Source: Sulfitobacter geojensis
GTDB taxonomy: Bacteria; Pseudomonadota; Alphaproteobacteria; Rhodobacterales; Rhodobacteraceae
NCBI RefSeq assembly: GCF_000622325.1
Contig: NZ_JASE01000005.1
Coordinates: 1,922,001-1,986,000, forward strand
Direction: 5' to 3'
DNA: 64,000 nucleotides
The position numbers were made by a program, and so were the translations under genes. This document shows positions 51,637-61,979 of this stretch, one piece after another. Positions within the stretch are counted from its first letter, which is position 1. Each line of letters opens with the position of its first letter. The notes beneath the pieces were generated by a model. The model was not told the origin of the DNA, made no database searches, and was given only the letters and a program-made list of their open reading frames with translations.

Positions 51637-52523
51637 GCGGCGGGCTGGATCCTGCGCTGCAGGCGCATCTTGAGGGGGGGCTGACGACGGTATGTCATGC
51701 CTGGAAAATCACACGCAAGGACGGGGTCGTCTTTGCCTTTACGGATCATGATTTGCCATTGCGTTTCGACGGCTGTGAGTTTCGCGCGGATGCGGGGCTG
51801 ACAGCCAAGGCGATTGCGCAGACCACAGGTCTGTCAGTCGACAACACCGAAGCGATTGGTGCGTTAAGTGACGCGTCAATTCGGGAGGACGAGATAGAGC
51901 AAGGTCGCTTTGACAGTGCCGATGTCGTCGCTTGGCTGGTCAATTGGGCGGATGTGGATCAGCGCTGGCTGCAATTTCGCGGCACGATTGGCGAAATGCG
52001 GCGCGTGGACGGTGCGTTTCGCGCAGAGCTGCGCGGATTGACCGAAGCGTTGAACCGCACATTGGGGCGCGTCTATCAAAAGCCCTGCACGGCTGTGTTA
52101 GGGGACAAACAATGCCGCTTTGACCTGGAGTTGCCCGGCTATTCGTTGACCTTGCCGGTCGATATCGAAGAAGACGGGCGGCGGTTCATCTGGGACAGTT
52201 TGCCGGGCTTTGACGAGCAGTTCTTTATTCGCGGGCGTCTGGATGTGGTGGACGGGCCTGCGAAGGGTCTGTTCGGGCTTATCAAACATGATCGCGTGAA
52301 GGGCAAAAAACGCATCATTGATCTGTGGGAGCCGATAAAAGGGGACGTACGCGCGGGTACGCAGGTCAAGCTGATTGCGGGGTGCAACAAGCAGTTCGAA
52401 ACCTGTCGGTTGAAATTCAATAACGCGCTAAACTTCCAAGGGTTTCCTGATTTGCCTGGCGAAGACTGGGTTATTGCTGTGCCTAAATCCAGCGGTACCA
52501 ACTCGGGCGGGTCCTTGCGGTGA
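51633..52523 (+). CDS. GTA gp13, tail hub (TIGR02218 / DUF2163)
   Basis: A 296-residue tail-tip hub protein. The N-terminal HKDGVVFAFTDHDLPLRFDGCEF-type segment and the C-terminal iron-sulfur-like cysteine pattern (QVKLIAGCNKQFETCRLKFNNALNFQGFP) are characteristic; in RcGTA gp13 carries a 4Fe-4S cluster. The cysteines at ALGDKQC, AGCNK and FETC are present. Start ATG overlaps the g12 stop (ATGA) and the end overlaps g14 (GTGA). Confidence 0.93.
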   Translation: MSGGLDPALQAHLEGGLTTVCHAWKITRKDGVVFAFTDHDLPLRFDGCEFRADAGLTAKAIAQTTGLSVDNTEAIGALSDASIREDEIEQGRFDSADVVAWLVNWADVDQRWLQFRGTIGEMRRVDGAFRAELRGLTEALNRTLGRVYQKPCTAVLGDKQCRFDLELPGYSLTLPVDIEEDGRRFIWDSLPGFDEQFFIRGRLDVVDGPAKGLFGLIKHDRVKGKKRIIDLWEPIKGDVRAGTQVKLIAGCNKQFETCRLKFNNALNFQGFPDLPGEDWVIAVPKSSGTNSGGSLR

Positions 52524-52960
52524 AGGGCGCACAGGTTGTGACGGCAGCACGGGGCTGGATTGGTACCCCCTATGTCCATCAGAGTTCAACGCGCGCAGCC
52601 GGGTGTGATTGTTTGGGACTGCTGCGCGGTGTCTGGCGGGAACTGAGGGGAACGGAGCCCGAAGGCATTCCGGCCTATTCAATGGATTGGTCGGAACCGC
52701 AGGGCGATGAGCGGCTTTGGGCAGCTGCGGCGCGACATCTGATTGCAAAAGAACGCAAGAACGAAGCAGAAGGCGACGTTGTCCTGTTTCGCATGCGGGA
52801 TCAGGGGGTCGCTAAACATCTGGGCGTGCAGGCACGTGTTGGTGTGCAGGCCAGTTTCATTCACGCTTATACCGGCCACGGCGTTGTCGAAAGCCCACTC
52901 AGCGCACCATGGCGGCGGCGCATTGTCGCGAGATTTGAATTTCCCAAGGAGAGCAACTGA
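52520..52960 (+). CDS. GTA gp14, NlpC/P60 cell-wall peptidase
   Basis: A 146-residue cysteine peptidase that should cut recipient peptidoglycan during DNA delivery. The catalytic Cys is in AAGCDCLGLLRGVW near residue 30 and the His in SFIHAYTGHGVVES near residue 115. GTG 52520 overlaps the g13 stop. Family TIGR02219. Its stop overlaps the g15 start by one base. Confidence 0.95.
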   Translation: MKGAQVVTAARGWIGTPYVHQSSTRAAGCDCLGLLRGVWRELRGTEPEGIPAYSMDWSEPQGDERLWAAAARHLIAKERKNEAEGDVVLFRMRDQGVAKHLGVQARVGVQASFIHAYTGHGVVESPLSAPWRRRIVARFEFPKESN

Positions 52961-55900
52961 TGGCAACGGTCCTATTCTCGGTCGCAGGCGCGGCTATTGG
53001 TGGTTCGGTCGGGGGAACCCTTGCGGGGTTGTCGTCGGTGGCAATCGGGCGCGCGGTCGGCGCAACGATGGGGCGTCTCGTTGACCAGCGTCTGTTGGGG
53101 CAGGGTGGACAGGCAATAGAAACGGGTAAGGTAGATCGTTTCAGGATCACCAGCGCGGGTGAAGGTGACCCGATTGCGCAGCTGTACGGGCGAATGCGAT
53201 TGGGCGGGCATGTGATCTGGGCATCCGATTTCGAAGAGACAACGGCAACTTCCGGCGGTGGTAAGGGCAGCCGGTCCCAGCCCAGCACCACGGAGTACAG
53301 TTATTCCGTGAGCGTCGCAATTGCGCTGTGTGAAGGGGAGATCACAAGGGTTGGTCGGGTTTGGGCGGATGGCGAAGAAGTCGCGCGAGACGATCTGAAC
53401 ATGCGGGTATATATCGGCGCGCCTGATCAACTGCCTGATCCGTTGATCGAAGCAATCGAAGGGGCGGGCAAAGTACCAGCGTATCGTGGGACGGCGTACG
53501 TTGTGATGGAAAGCATCAGTCTCGCACCGTTTGGCAATCGTATTCCGCAATTTTCATTCGAGGTGCTGCGCCCGGAACAGCCAAACGCGCAAGGGTGGGA
53601 ATATACGCCGGCTTTCGGGATTGAGGGAGCAGCACTTATTCCAGGCACAGGGGAATATGCGCTTGCCACGACGCCGGTGAATTTCGAGACGGGGACGGGA
53701 GCGTTCAAAAGTGCGAATGTTTCGACGCCCGCCGGCAAGCCGGATTTTGCCGTGGCGACAGAAGCGATGGTCGAGGAACTGCCAAACCTGAAAGCCGCGT
53801 CATTGGTCGTGTCTTGGTTCGGGGATGATCTGCGATGTGGTGAATGTACAATCCGCCCCAAGGTCGAAAGCACGCAGCAAGAAGCGGATAACATGCCGTG
53901 GTTTTCCTCCGGCCTGTCGCGCGAGAATGCGCAGGTGATTGTACAAGATGACAACGGGCGTCCGATTTATGGTGGAACGCCTACGGATGCTTCCGTTGTC
54001 GAGGCGATACAGGCATTGAAAGCGGTTGGCACTGAGGTGATGTTTTATCCCTTCATCTTGATGGACCAATTCGTGGATAATGGGTTGCCCGACCCTTACA
54101 GCGATGCGGATAGCCAACCGGATTTGCCTTGGCGTGGCAGGATCACATTGTCGAAAGCCCCCGGTCAGCCGGATAGCCCGGACGGGACGTTACTGGCAGA
54201 TGAGCAGGTCGCGGCATTCTTTGGAACGGCGACTGCCGAAAGCTTTGACGTTGTTGAAGGCGAAATCGTTTTTATTGAGGAAGATGAGGAAGAAACCGGT
54301 GGCGAAGGTGAGGAGCAGAGTGGCGGTGAAGAGGGTGAGGAAGAAGCGGTCGCTTACGAAGACAATCCGGCAAGTTGGTCGTTTTCCCGATTTATTTTGC
54401 ACAACGCGATGCTGTGTTCGCTCGCCGGGGGAGTAGAAGCATTTTGCATTGGCTCGGAAATGCGGGGACTGACGCAAATTCGCGGTGCGGGTGGCGTTTT
54501 TGTGGCAGTTCAGCATCTGATTTCATTGGCGGCCGAGGTACGTCTCATCCTTGGGCCAAATACCAAGATTAGCTATGCGGCGGATTGGTCCGAGTATTTC
54601 GGGTATCAACCGCAGGACGGATCAGGAGATCGGTATTTTCACCTTGATCCACTTTGGGCCGACCCGAATATCGATTTTATCGGCATCGACAATTACATGC
54701 CTCTTTCGGATTGGCGGGACACGCCTGATCATCTGGACGGGCAGGCGTGGGACGCGATTTACAACCTCGAGTACCTCAAGAGCAACATTGAGGGCGGGGA
54801 GGGATTTGATTGGTATTATCATTCAACCGAGGCACGCGATGCGCAAATCCGTACCGAGATTTCGGACGGTGACCATCTTGAGCCTTGGGTGTACCGTTAT
54901 AAGGACATTCGGGGCTGGTGGGAGAATTTCCATCACGAGCGGATTAACGGCGTGCGCCAAGCGTCACCGACGGGTTGGGAACCGATGTCCAAACCGATTT
55001 GGTTTACCGAATATGGGTGCGCTGCGATCAACAAAGGGGCCAATCAGCCGAATAAATTTCTAGACCGCAAGAGTTCCGAAAGCAAACTGCCGCATTATTC
55101 GACCGGTGCACGCGACGAGTTGATGCAGATGCAATATCTGCGGGCGATGGTTTCTTATTGGGATGATCCTGCGCACAATCCGCAATCAACTGAGTATGAA
55201 GGCCGGATGCTGGACATGAGCCGCGCCTATGTCTGGGCTTTTGACACACGTCCCTATCCGTTTTTCCCCAATAACATCGAGAAGTGGAGTGACGGAGACA
55301 ATTACACGCGCGGTCATTGGATTAACGGGCGTACTGCAGGGCGTTCCCTGGCATCTGTCGTCAGCGAGATTTGCAAGCGGGCAGGGTTAGAGGCCTTCAG
55401 TACCGACGGTCTTTATGGGTTTGTGCGCGGCTATGCTGTTGAACAGGTGACGGATGCGCGTACCGCCTTGCAACCTTTAATGATCCGTTACGGATTTGAT
55501 GCGATCGAACGTGACGGGATTTTGCAGTTTCGGATGCGGGATGGGTTGCAGCCGGTGCAGCTTGACCCGGAGCGATTGGCCGTCAGTGACGAGCTTGACG
55601 GAACAGCCGAACAGGTCCGAGAAGCGGAGGCGGAAGTATCTGGCCGGATGAGGCTGCGGTTTTTACAGGCGGACGCGGATTTCGAGGTGATCGCAGAGGA
55701 AGCGGTACTAGCGGATGAGGCGACACATGCCGTTGCCGGCTCAGAGGTGAACATGGCATTGACCCGTGGTGAAGGGCGACAGGTTGCAGAACGTTGGCTT
55801 ACCGAAGCGCGGGTATCACGCGACACGGTGCGCCTTGCCTTACCGCCGTCGCAACTGGCGCTTGGGGCGGGTGACGTGTTTGAACTGCCCGGCGAAAAAG

Positions 55901-56976
55901 ACGAGCGACCGGCCCTGTACCGCATTGACCGCGTTGAACAATCCGACGTCCAGTTGATCGAGGGGGTGCGGATCGAGCCGCAGGTTTATGATGTCGCAGA
56001 TATCTTTGACGAGCTGGTCAAGGCCCGTCAGTTCGTAGCACCGACACCTGTTGTGTCGCATTTTCTGGACATACCGCTGCTGCGCGGTGACGAGGTACCA
56101 CATGCCCCGCATATTGCGGCAACTGCACAACCCTGGCCTGGTCCGGTGGCCCTGTATCAATCCAGTACGGACGCAAATTATCAGTTAAGCAAGATCATCG
56201 GCTCACGTTCGACGATGGGCGTCACGCATACGCCGATGACTTTTTCGAGCACGGGTGTTTTCGATCGTGGCGCGGTGTTGGACGTCGAATTGATCAGCGG
56301 TAATTTGTCATCCGTAAGCGAAGAGGCGTTGCTATCCGGGGCCAATATGGCGGCGATTGGCGATGGCAGTTCGGATCAATGGGAGATCTTCCAATTCGCT
56401 GAAGCCGAGTTGATCGGCCCGCGCAGATATTGGTTGAAGACACGGTTGCGGGGGCAGGCGGGATCGGACGGCTTGATGCCGGGGGTCTGGCCGGCAGGGT
56501 CGAAATTTGTATTGCTCGATGGCATACCAGAGCAAATCGAGTTGAGCCCGAATCTGCGGCGTGTGGCGCAGAACTTTCGCATCGGGCCTGCAAAACGCAG
56601 CAATGATGATCCGTCCTATCGCCACCTGGTGCAGGCCTTCGACGGGAACGGGTTGCGCCCGTACAGCCCATGCCATCTGCGCGGCGAGAAGCTGCACAGT
56701 GGCGACTATGCGCTCAGCTGGATCAGACGCACGCGGCTAGATGGCGACGGGTGGGACGCGCCGGAGGTGCCCTTGGGAGAAGAAAGTGAGAGCTATCTTG
56801 TCCGTATTGGTCAAGGCGCTGCAGTGGTGCGTGAAACGTTGGTGAGCACGCCGTCCTGGCAATATACAGCGGCCATGAAGGTTGCGGATGGGGTGATTGG
56901 CCCGTTCTACGTGGCGGTAGCACAGGTTTCTGCCACATATGGAACCGGGTTGTTCGATCAGGTCAGGTTAGGGTGA
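52960..56976 (+). CDS. GTA gp15, megatron tail-tip / host-interaction protein
   Basis: The largest GTA protein, 1338 residues, forming the tip and penetration device. The N-terminus has a hydrophobic Gly-rich region (VAGAAIGGSVGGTLAGLSSVAIGRAVGATMGRLVD). The TIM-barrel-like domain spans roughly 470-760 (INKGANQPNKFLDRKSSES; YAADWSEYFGYQPQDGSGD; HLDPLWADPNIDFIGIDNYMPLSDWRD). A phage-tail domain follows (PYPFFPN onward). An acidic insert at about residues 439-464 (DEEETGGEGEEQSGG) interrupts the sequence before it. Start TGATG overlap with g14. Confidence 0.95.
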   Translation: MATVLFSVAGAAIGGSVGGTLAGLSSVAIGRAVGATMGRLVDQRLLGQGGQAIETGKVDRFRITSAGEGDPIAQLYGRMRLGGHVIWASDFEETTATSGGGKGSRSQPSTTEYSYSVSVAIALCEGEITRVGRVWADGEEVARDDLNMRVYIGAPDQLPDPLIEAIEGAGKVPAYRGTAYVVMESISLAPFGNRIPQFSFEVLRPEQPNAQGWEYTPAFGIEGAALIPGTGEYALATTPVNFETGTGAFKSANVSTPAGKPDFAVATEAMVEELPNLKAASLVVSWFGDDLRCGECTIRPKVESTQQEADNMPWFSSGLSRENAQVIVQDDNGRPIYGGTPTDASVVEAIQALKAVGTEVMFYPFILMDQFVDNGLPDPYSDADSQPDLPWRGRITLSKAPGQPDSPDGTLLADEQVAAFFGTATAESFDVVEGEIVFIEEDEEETGGEGEEQSGGEEGEEEAVAYEDNPASWSFSRFILHNAMLCSLAGGVEAFCIGSEMRGLTQIRGAGGVFVAVQHLISLAAEVRLILGPNTKISYAADWSEYFGYQPQDGSGDRYFHLDPLWADPNIDFIGIDNYMPLSDWRDTPDHLDGQAWDAIYNLEYLKSNIEGGEGFDWYYHSTEARDAQIRTEISDGDHLEPWVYRYKDIRGWWENFHHERINGVRQASPTGWEPMSKPIWFTEYGCAAINKGANQPNKFLDRKSSESKLPHYSTGARDELMQMQYLRAMVSYWDDPAHNPQSTEYEGRMLDMSRAYVWAFDTRPYPFFPNNIEKWSDGDNYTRGHWINGRTAGRSLASVVSEICKRAGLEAFSTDGLYGFVRGYAVEQVTDARTALQPLMIRYGFDAIERDGILQFRMRDGLQPVQLDPERLAVSDELDGTAEQVREAEAEVSGRMRLRFLQADADFEVIAEEAVLADEATHAVAGSEVNMALTRGEGRQVAERWLTEARVSRDTVRLALPPSQLALGAGDVFELPGEKDERPALYRIDRVEQSDVQLIEGVRIEPQVYDVADIFDELVKARQFVAPTPVVSHFLDIPLLRGDEVPHAPHIAATAQPWPGPVALYQSSTDANYQLSKIIGSRSTMGVTHTPMTFSSTGVFDRGAVLDVELISGNLSSVSEEALLSGANMAAIGDGSSDQWEIFQFAEAELIGPRRYWLKTRLRGQAGSDGLMPGVWPAGSKFVLLDGIPEQIELSPNLRRVAQNFRIGPAKRSNDDPSYRHLVQAFDGNGLRPYSPCHLRGEKLHSGDYALSWIRRTRLDGDGWDAPEVPLGEESESYLVRIGQGAAVVRETLVSTPSWQYTAAMKVADGVIGPFYVAVAQVSATYGTGLFDQVRLG
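54274..54350 (+). repeat. Glu/Gly-rich low-complexity insert within gp15
   Basis: These bases encode about 26 residues nearly all Glu and Gly (with Ser, Thr, Gln), between GEIVFIEED and AVAYEDNPASW. The insert lies just before the TIM-barrel-like domain and has the look of a flexible acidic linker. The reading frame is kept. Confidence 0.7.
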
Positions 56977-57278
56977 TGCGAACAGTACGCTATTGCGATG
57001 TTTCGGCAGCGGCGCGGGTCATGTTGGCCACGCCGCCCGCCATTCGCGAGCAGGTCTGTCAGCGCATGATCCGAGGGGCGGAGTTTGCCGACAGGTTTGT
57101 GCGGCGGCTAGGTAAGTTGCATCCGAAATGGGGAAATGGCACCTTGCAGGCGGCAGCACGGCGCAGGCGGTTGTGCCGCGAACCGAGCTTTAGTGACCCG
57201 GAATATTGCGCCTGTTTCCAGCAGGTTCTCTCCATATTGCATGACGCGCCAGCAAAAACAGACTGTAAGTGCAGCTGA
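56976..57278 (+). CDS. Uncharacterised small protein at the end of the GTA cluster
   Basis: A 100-residue protein whose ATG overlaps the gp15 stop (TGATG), so it is translationally tied to the GTA. Features are VSAAARVMLATPPAIREQVCQRMI, a central WGNGTLQAAARRRRL and five cysteines in the last half (including PEYCACF and CKCS). I know of no assigned function for a gene at this place. It may be a GTA accessory factor or the start of an unrelated unit. The next gene cysE has its own ribosome-binding site 96 bases on. Confidence 0.65.
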   Translation: MRTVRYCDVSAAARVMLATPPAIREQVCQRMIRGAEFADRFVRRLGKLHPKWGNGTLQAAARRRRLCREPSFSDPEYCACFQQVLSILHDAPAKTDCKCS

Positions 57279-57374
57279 CATATCAACAACAGAAATATTC
57301 ACCATCACAGGTTTGCGTTTTGAAACTCAACCTTGAATGCGCTAGGTACATGGGAAGCAACAAGGATGTGACCC

Positions 57375-58187
57375 ATGGCAGAACCACAAAGACACGTCAC
57401 CGCGCTTGATCCGGTTTGGGATCAAATCACGCGCGAGGCGCAGCAGGCCGTTCAGGACGAGCCGCTGATTGGCGGGTTTGTTCACGCGTGCATCTTGCAC
57501 CACAAGTCCATCGACAAGGCACTATCGTATCGTATCGCGGCCAAACTGGCCTCCAACGAAATGTCCATGGTCGTTGTGCGCGAAATGGTTGAAGAAGCAT
57601 TTGCGGAAGATCCGGAACTGATTGAATCTGCGCGAGCCGATTTGATGGCTATTTATGAACGTGATCCGGCCTGCCATCGTTTGGCACAGCCTATCCTTTA
57701 TTTCAAAGGATATCAGGCGGTTCAGGCGTATCGCGTCGGGCATCATCTGTGGACCAAAGGGCGGATTGATTTGGCCTATTTTGTGCAGATGCGGGTCAGT
57801 GAAATCTTTGGTGTCGACATCCACCCCGGCGCACGGATCGGTAAGGGGGTTATGATCGATCATGCCCATTCTATCGTGATCGGCGAAACCGCAGTGGTCG
57901 GGGATAATGTTTCGATGCTGCATTCCGTGACATTGGGCGGGACCGGCAAAGAGGAAGAAGATCGCCATCCAAAGATCGGTGACGGGGTGCTGATTGGTGC
58001 AGGTGCCAAGGTACTGGGCAATATTAAGGTCGGGCATTGTAGCCGCATTGCCGCAGGATCGGTTGTGTTGGAAGAGGTGCCGCCTTGCAAAACAGTGGCA
58101 GGGATTCCTGCGCGGATCGTCGGTGAGGCGGGGTGTGAACAGCCGTCAATTTCAATGAACCATATGTTTGGTCCGAAAGACAAATAA
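57375..58187 (+). CDS. cysE: Serine O-acetyltransferase
   Basis: Makes O-acetylserine from serine and acetyl-CoA, the committed step of cysteine synthesis, 270 residues. The N-terminal helical domain has FVHACILHHKSIDKALSYRIAAKLAS; the left-handed beta-helix holds IHPGARIGKGVMIDHAHSIVIGETAVVGDNVSMLHSVTLGGTGK, with the catalytic His in DHAHS, and the end VAGIPARIVG is typical. AAGGATG precedes ATG 57375. Ends at a bidirectional terminator facing pdhC. Confidence 0.96.
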   Translation: MAEPQRHVTALDPVWDQITREAQQAVQDEPLIGGFVHACILHHKSIDKALSYRIAAKLASNEMSMVVVREMVEEAFAEDPELIESARADLMAIYERDPACHRLAQPILYFKGYQAVQAYRVGHHLWTKGRIDLAYFVQMRVSEIFGVDIHPGARIGKGVMIDHAHSIVIGETAVVGDNVSMLHSVTLGGTGKEEEDRHPKIGDGVLIGAGAKVLGNIKVGHCSRIAAGSVVLEEVPPCKTVAGIPARIVGEAGCEQPSISMNHMFGPKDK

Positions 58188-58202
58188 ACAGGCGTCAGAT
58201 GT

Positions 58203-58233
58203 AAAAAAGGCCGGAGTTTTCTCCGGCCTTTTT
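58203..58233. terminator. Bidirectional terminator between cysE and pdhC
   Basis: Perfect 11-base arms (AAAGGCCGGAG at 58206-58216 and its complement at 58221-58231), a TTTT loop, and A/T tracts on both sides. It serves cysE on plus and the pdh operon on minus. Confidence 0.9.
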
Positions 58234-58250
58234 GCGTTTGAATTGGGCGC

Positions 58251-59543
58251 TTAGGCCAACATCGTCATCGGCGCTTCAAGGTTGTCTTTGATCGCATTCA
58301 ACAACTCGGCACCCAGTGCACCGTCAATCACACGGTGATCCACCGACAGGGTGACGGACATAACTGTCGCTATGGCAAGTTCGCCGTCCGCACCCACGAC
58401 CGGCTTTTTAACACCCGCGCCAACCGCCAAAATCGCACCGTGCGGCGGATTAATCACTGCATCAAAGTTGTCGATCCCCATCATACCCAGATTCGAAATT
58501 GCAAAACTGCCGCCCTGATATTCATGCGGGGCGAGCTTGCGGTCGCGCGCGCGGGTGGCGAGGTCTTTCATCTCAGCAGAGAGGGCAGAAAGCGATTTCA
58601 TCTCGGCATCTTTCAGCACAGGTGTGAACAGCCCACCCTCAATCGCAACGGCCACGGCTACGTCGGACGGCTTTAACTTAAGCGTCCGATCACCGGCCCA
58701 GACAGAATTGGCATCCGGCACCTGTTGCAGCGCCAAGGCACAGGCCTTGATGATGAAATCGTTGACTGACAGCTTGACGCCGCGCGGCTCAAGTTGCTTG
58801 TTCAACTGCGCGCGGAAGGCCATCAACGCATCCAGCTGGATATCGCGACGCAGATAGAAATGCGGCACGGTTTGCTTGGCTTCGGTCAGACGCGCGGCGA
58901 TGGTTTTGCGCATGCCGTCCAGTTTGACTTCCTCGAACGCGCGGTCGGCGTAGATCTTGAGGACAGCGTCCGCGTCGGGGCCAGCGGCCATTGGCGCTGG
59001 TTTGCCTGCGGCCTCGGGCGCGGCTGTCGGCTTTGGCGCATCCGATTTCGAAAGGCCCTCAACATCGGCTTTAACGATCCGGCCACGCGGGCCGGACCCT
59101 TTGATGCTCGCCAGATCAAGACCTTTGTCCGCTGCAATCCGCCGCGCAAGGGGGGATGCGAAAACCCGGGACCCGTCAGCGGCAGCCGGTGCTGCGGGGG
59201 TAGGGGCGCTATTTTCAACCGGCGCAGTAGCGGCTTCGGCCTCCACTTCCTTGGGCGCGGCAGCAGGTGCCGGCGCTTGCCCGATATCATCCGCGCTTTC
59301 GCCGTCTTCCAGCAACACCGCAATCGCGGTATTCACTTTCACGCCTTCGCTGCCGTCGGCTATCAGAATTTTACCGATTACGCCTTCGTCGACGGCTTCA
59401 AATTCCATCGTGGCCTTGTCGGTTTCGATTTCGCACATGACGTCGCCGGAGGACACGGTGTCGCCCTCCTTGACCAGCCACTTTGCCAGCGTGCCTTCTT
59501 CCATCGTGGGCGACAGGGCGGGCATGAGAATTTCTATGGGCAT
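58251..59543 (-). CDS. pdhC: Pyruvate dehydrogenase E2, dihydrolipoamide acetyltransferase
   Basis: Core enzyme of the pyruvate dehydrogenase complex, 430 residues, transferring acetyl groups from lipoate to CoA. One lipoyl domain ([17 protein letters not shown], lipoyl-Lys in [10 protein letters not shown]), an Ala/Pro-rich linker, an E3/E1-binding domain ([28 protein letters not shown] near residue 130) and the catalytic domain with the His-Asp motif [12 protein letters not shown]. Last gene of pdhA-pdhB-pdhC; 12 bases after pdhB. Confidence 0.97.
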   Translation of the reverse strand: MPIEILMPALSPTMEEGTLAKWLVKEGDTVSSGDVMCEIETDKATMEFEAVDEGVIGKILIADGSEGVKVNTAIAVLLEDGESADDIGQAPAPAAAPKEVEAEAATAPVENSAPTPAAPAAADGSRVFASPLARRIAADKGLDLASIKGSGPRGRIVKADVEGLSKSDAPKPTAAPEAAGKPAPMAAGPDADAVLKIYADRAFEEVKLDGMRKTIAARLTEAKQTVPHFYLRRDIQLDALMAFRAQLNKQLEPRGVKLSVNDFIIKACALALQQVPDANSVWAGDRTLKLKPSDVAVAVAIEGGLFTPVLKDAEMKSLSALSAEMKDLATRARDRKLAPHEYQGGSFAISNLGMMGIDNFDAVINPPHGAILAVGAGVKKPVVGADGELAIATVMSVTLSVDHRVIDGALGAELLNAIKDNLEAPMTMLA

Positions 59544-59555
59544 CGTGTCCGCTCC

Positions 59556-60935
59556 TTATTTATATGTGACTTTTTTGACCGCCGCGATGACCTCGTCGGT
59601 GGTCAGCAGCGCGTGCTTTTCCAGGTTCGCCGCATAGGGCATCGGCACGTCCTTGCCGGTGCAATTGATCACCGGCGCATCAAGGTAATCAAAGGCCTCC
59701 TGCATCACAACGCTAGAGATATAATTGCCAACCGAGCCTTGCGGCCAGCCTTCTTCGACGGTCACCAGTCGGTTTGTTTTCATGACTGATTTCAGGATCG
59801 CGGGCGTGTCCATCGGGCGCAGAGTACGCAGGTCGATGACTTCGGCGTTGATGCCTTCCTCGGCAAGCTTGTCAGCCGCTTCCAATGCATAGCTCATCCC
59901 GATGCCGAAGCTGACGATTGTCACGTCATCTCCCTCGCGCCAGATGCGGGCCTTGCCAAAGGGGACGGTGTAATCATCCAGCTCCGGCACGTCGAAACTG
60001 CGCCCGTAGAGAATTTCGTTTTCAAGGAAAATCACCGGGTTGGGATCACGGATCGCTGTCTTCATCAGGCCTTTATAATCGGACGCTGAATAGGGCATCG
60101 CAACCTTAAGACCGGGGATCTGCATGTACCACGCCGCGTAATCTTGCGAGTGCTGCGCGCCAACGCGGGCGGCGGCACCGTTCGGGCCGCGGAACACCAT
60201 CGGCGCCCCCATCTGACCACCGGACATATACAGCGTCTTGGCTGCAGAGTTGATGATGTGGTCGATCGCCTGCATCGCGAAGTTAAAGGTCATGAATTCA
60301 ACAATCGGGCGCAATCCGCCAAAGGCTGCACCGGTGGCAATACCGGCGAACCCGTGTTCGGTGATCGGGGTGTCGATCACCCGCTTGGCACCAAATTCGT
60401 CCAGCATCCCTTGGGAAATCTTGTAGGCACCTTGATATTCGGCCACCTCTTCACCCATCAGGAACACATCTTCGTCGCGGCGCATCTCTTCGGCCATACC
60501 GTCACGCAAGGCTTCGCGCACCGTTTGCTGTTTCAACGTGGTGCCTTCGGGCCAATCGGGCGACGTGTCTACCTTTGGCTCGGGGTGGCTCATCGCGGCC
60601 GCAGGGGCATCTTCGGATGATTGCGCCTTGTCGGCAGGGACGGGGGCGCTGGCCTTCTCCGGTTTGGCCGTGTCGATGTCATCCGCGCTTTCACCGTCTT
60701 CCAGCAGAACGGCGATTGCAGTGTTCACTTTCACGCCCTCGGTGCCTTCCTCGATCAGGATCTTGCCGATCACCCCTTCGTCGACGGCCTCGAATTCCAT
60801 CGTCGCCTTGTCGGTTTCGATCTCGGCCATGATGTCACCGGAGGACACGGTGTCGCCTTCCTTGACCAGCCATTTGGCCAATGTGCCTTCTTCCATTGTC
60901 GGGCTCAGGGCGGGCATCAGAATTTCAACAGCCAT
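59556..60935 (-). CDS. pdhB: Pyruvate dehydrogenase E1 beta with N-terminal lipoyl domain
   Basis: E1-beta of 459 residues, longer than usual because residues 1-80 are a lipoyl domain almost identical to that of E2 ([23 protein letters not shown]). An acidic/Ala linker (80-130) precedes the transketolase-like part: [74 protein letters not shown]. This fusion is known in alphaproteobacteria. TAATG overlap with pdhA. Confidence 0.97.
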   Translation of the reverse strand: MAVEILMPALSPTMEEGTLAKWLVKEGDTVSSGDIMAEIETDKATMEFEAVDEGVIGKILIEEGTEGVKVNTAIAVLLEDGESADDIDTAKPEKASAPVPADKAQSSEDAPAAAMSHPEPKVDTSPDWPEGTTLKQQTVREALRDGMAEEMRRDEDVFLMGEEVAEYQGAYKISQGMLDEFGAKRVIDTPITEHGFAGIATGAAFGGLRPIVEFMTFNFAMQAIDHIINSAAKTLYMSGGQMGAPMVFRGPNGAAARVGAQHSQDYAAWYMQIPGLKVAMPYSASDYKGLMKTAIRDPNPVIFLENEILYGRSFDVPELDDYTVPFGKARIWREGDDVTIVSFGIGMSYALEAADKLAEEGINAEVIDLRTLRPMDTPAILKSVMKTNRLVTVEEGWPQGSVGNYISSVVMQEAFDYLDAPVINCTGKDVPMPYAANLEKHALLTTDEVIAAVKKVTYK

Positions 60936-61948
60936 TATACAGCCTCCTGCGGAACTTCGGTTGCATAAATATCGGTCCAGAGCTCGTCGAGATGCGGCTC
61001 GGGGCTTTCCTTGGCGAAATCGGCGCTTTCGTTGACGATCTTTTTGATGTCCTTGTCGATGGCTTTCAGATCGTCCTCGGTGGCATGTTTGCCGGTCAAC
61101 AGCAGGCTGCGTACCGCTTCGATTGGATCCCGCTCGTCGCGCATTTTCTGGACTTCTTCGCGGGTGCGGTATTTTGCCGGATCAGACATGGAATGGCCGC
61201 GATAGCGATAGGTTTTGATTTCCAGAATATAGGGGCCTTTGCCGGAACGGCAGTGCGCCACCGCAGTTTCACCGGCGGCTTTCACAGCCAGCACATCCAT
61301 GCCGTCCACCGCTTCGCCCGGAATGCCAAAAGCCTTGCCGCGTTCCCAGATCTCTGCGCTTGATGTCGAACGCTGTTGGGAGGTGCCCATAGCGTACTGG
61401 TTGTTCTCAATGACAAAAATGCACGGCAGCGCCCAAAGGGCGGCCATGTTAAAGGTTTCGTAAACCTGTCCCTGGTTCGCGGCACCATCCCCGAAATAGG
61501 TGAATGTCACGCGCCCGTTGTCCTTGTATTTATCGGCAAAGGCCAGACCAGCCCCCAAGGGCACCTGCGCCGCCACGATGCCGTGACCGCCGTAAAAATG
61601 CTTCTCTTTCGAGAACATGTGCATCGATCCGCCCTTACCCTTGGAGTATCCCCCCTCGCGGCCTGTCAGTTCTGCCATAACGCCGTTCGGGTCCATGCCG
61701 CAGGCCAGCATGTGGCCGTGATCGCGATAAGACGTGATGCGCTTGTCACCCTCTTCAGCGGCGGCTTCAAGCCCGACAACGACAGCTTCCTGCCCGATAT
61801 AGAGATGGCAAAACCCGCCAATCAATCCCATGCCATATAACTGGCCCGCCTTTTCCTCGAACCGTCGGATCAGCAACATGTCTTTGTAATAGGCCTTGAG
61901 TTCTTCAGCCGAGACATTTGGTTTCTTGGTGGTTTTTCTTGCCGCCAT
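60935..61948 (-). CDS. pdhA: Pyruvate dehydrogenase E1 alpha
   Basis: TPP-dependent E1-alpha of 337 residues, decarboxylating pyruvate. The TPP motif [32 protein letters not shown] is intact, and the phosphorylation-loop region [21 protein letters not shown] is present. First gene of pdhA-pdhB-pdhC. The region upstream has overlapping palindromes that look like an operator, described separately. Confidence 0.97.
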   Translation of the reverse strand: MAARKTTKKPNVSAEELKAYYKDMLLIRRFEEKAGQLYGMGLIGGFCHLYIGQEAVVVGLEAAAEEGDKRITSYRDHGHMLACGMDPNGVMAELTGREGGYSKGKGGSMHMFSKEKHFYGGHGIVAAQVPLGAGLAFADKYKDNGRVTFTYFGDGAANQGQVYETFNMAALWALPCIFVIENNQYAMGTSQQRSTSSAEIWERGKAFGIPGEAVDGMDVLAVKAAGETAVAHCRSGKGPYILEIKTYRYRGHSMSDPAKYRTREEVQKMRDERDPIEAVRSLLLTGKHATEDDLKAIDKDIKKIVNESADFAKESPEPHLDELWTDIYATEVPQEAV

Positions 61949-61979
61949 GGGGCGTATCCTCCCGAAATACAGGTGCGCG

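Noticed and set aside
42774-57278. Active temperate prophage
   Set aside because: No integrase, excisionase, repressor, replication or lysis gene and no flanking attachment repeats; gene order is that of a gene transfer agent.
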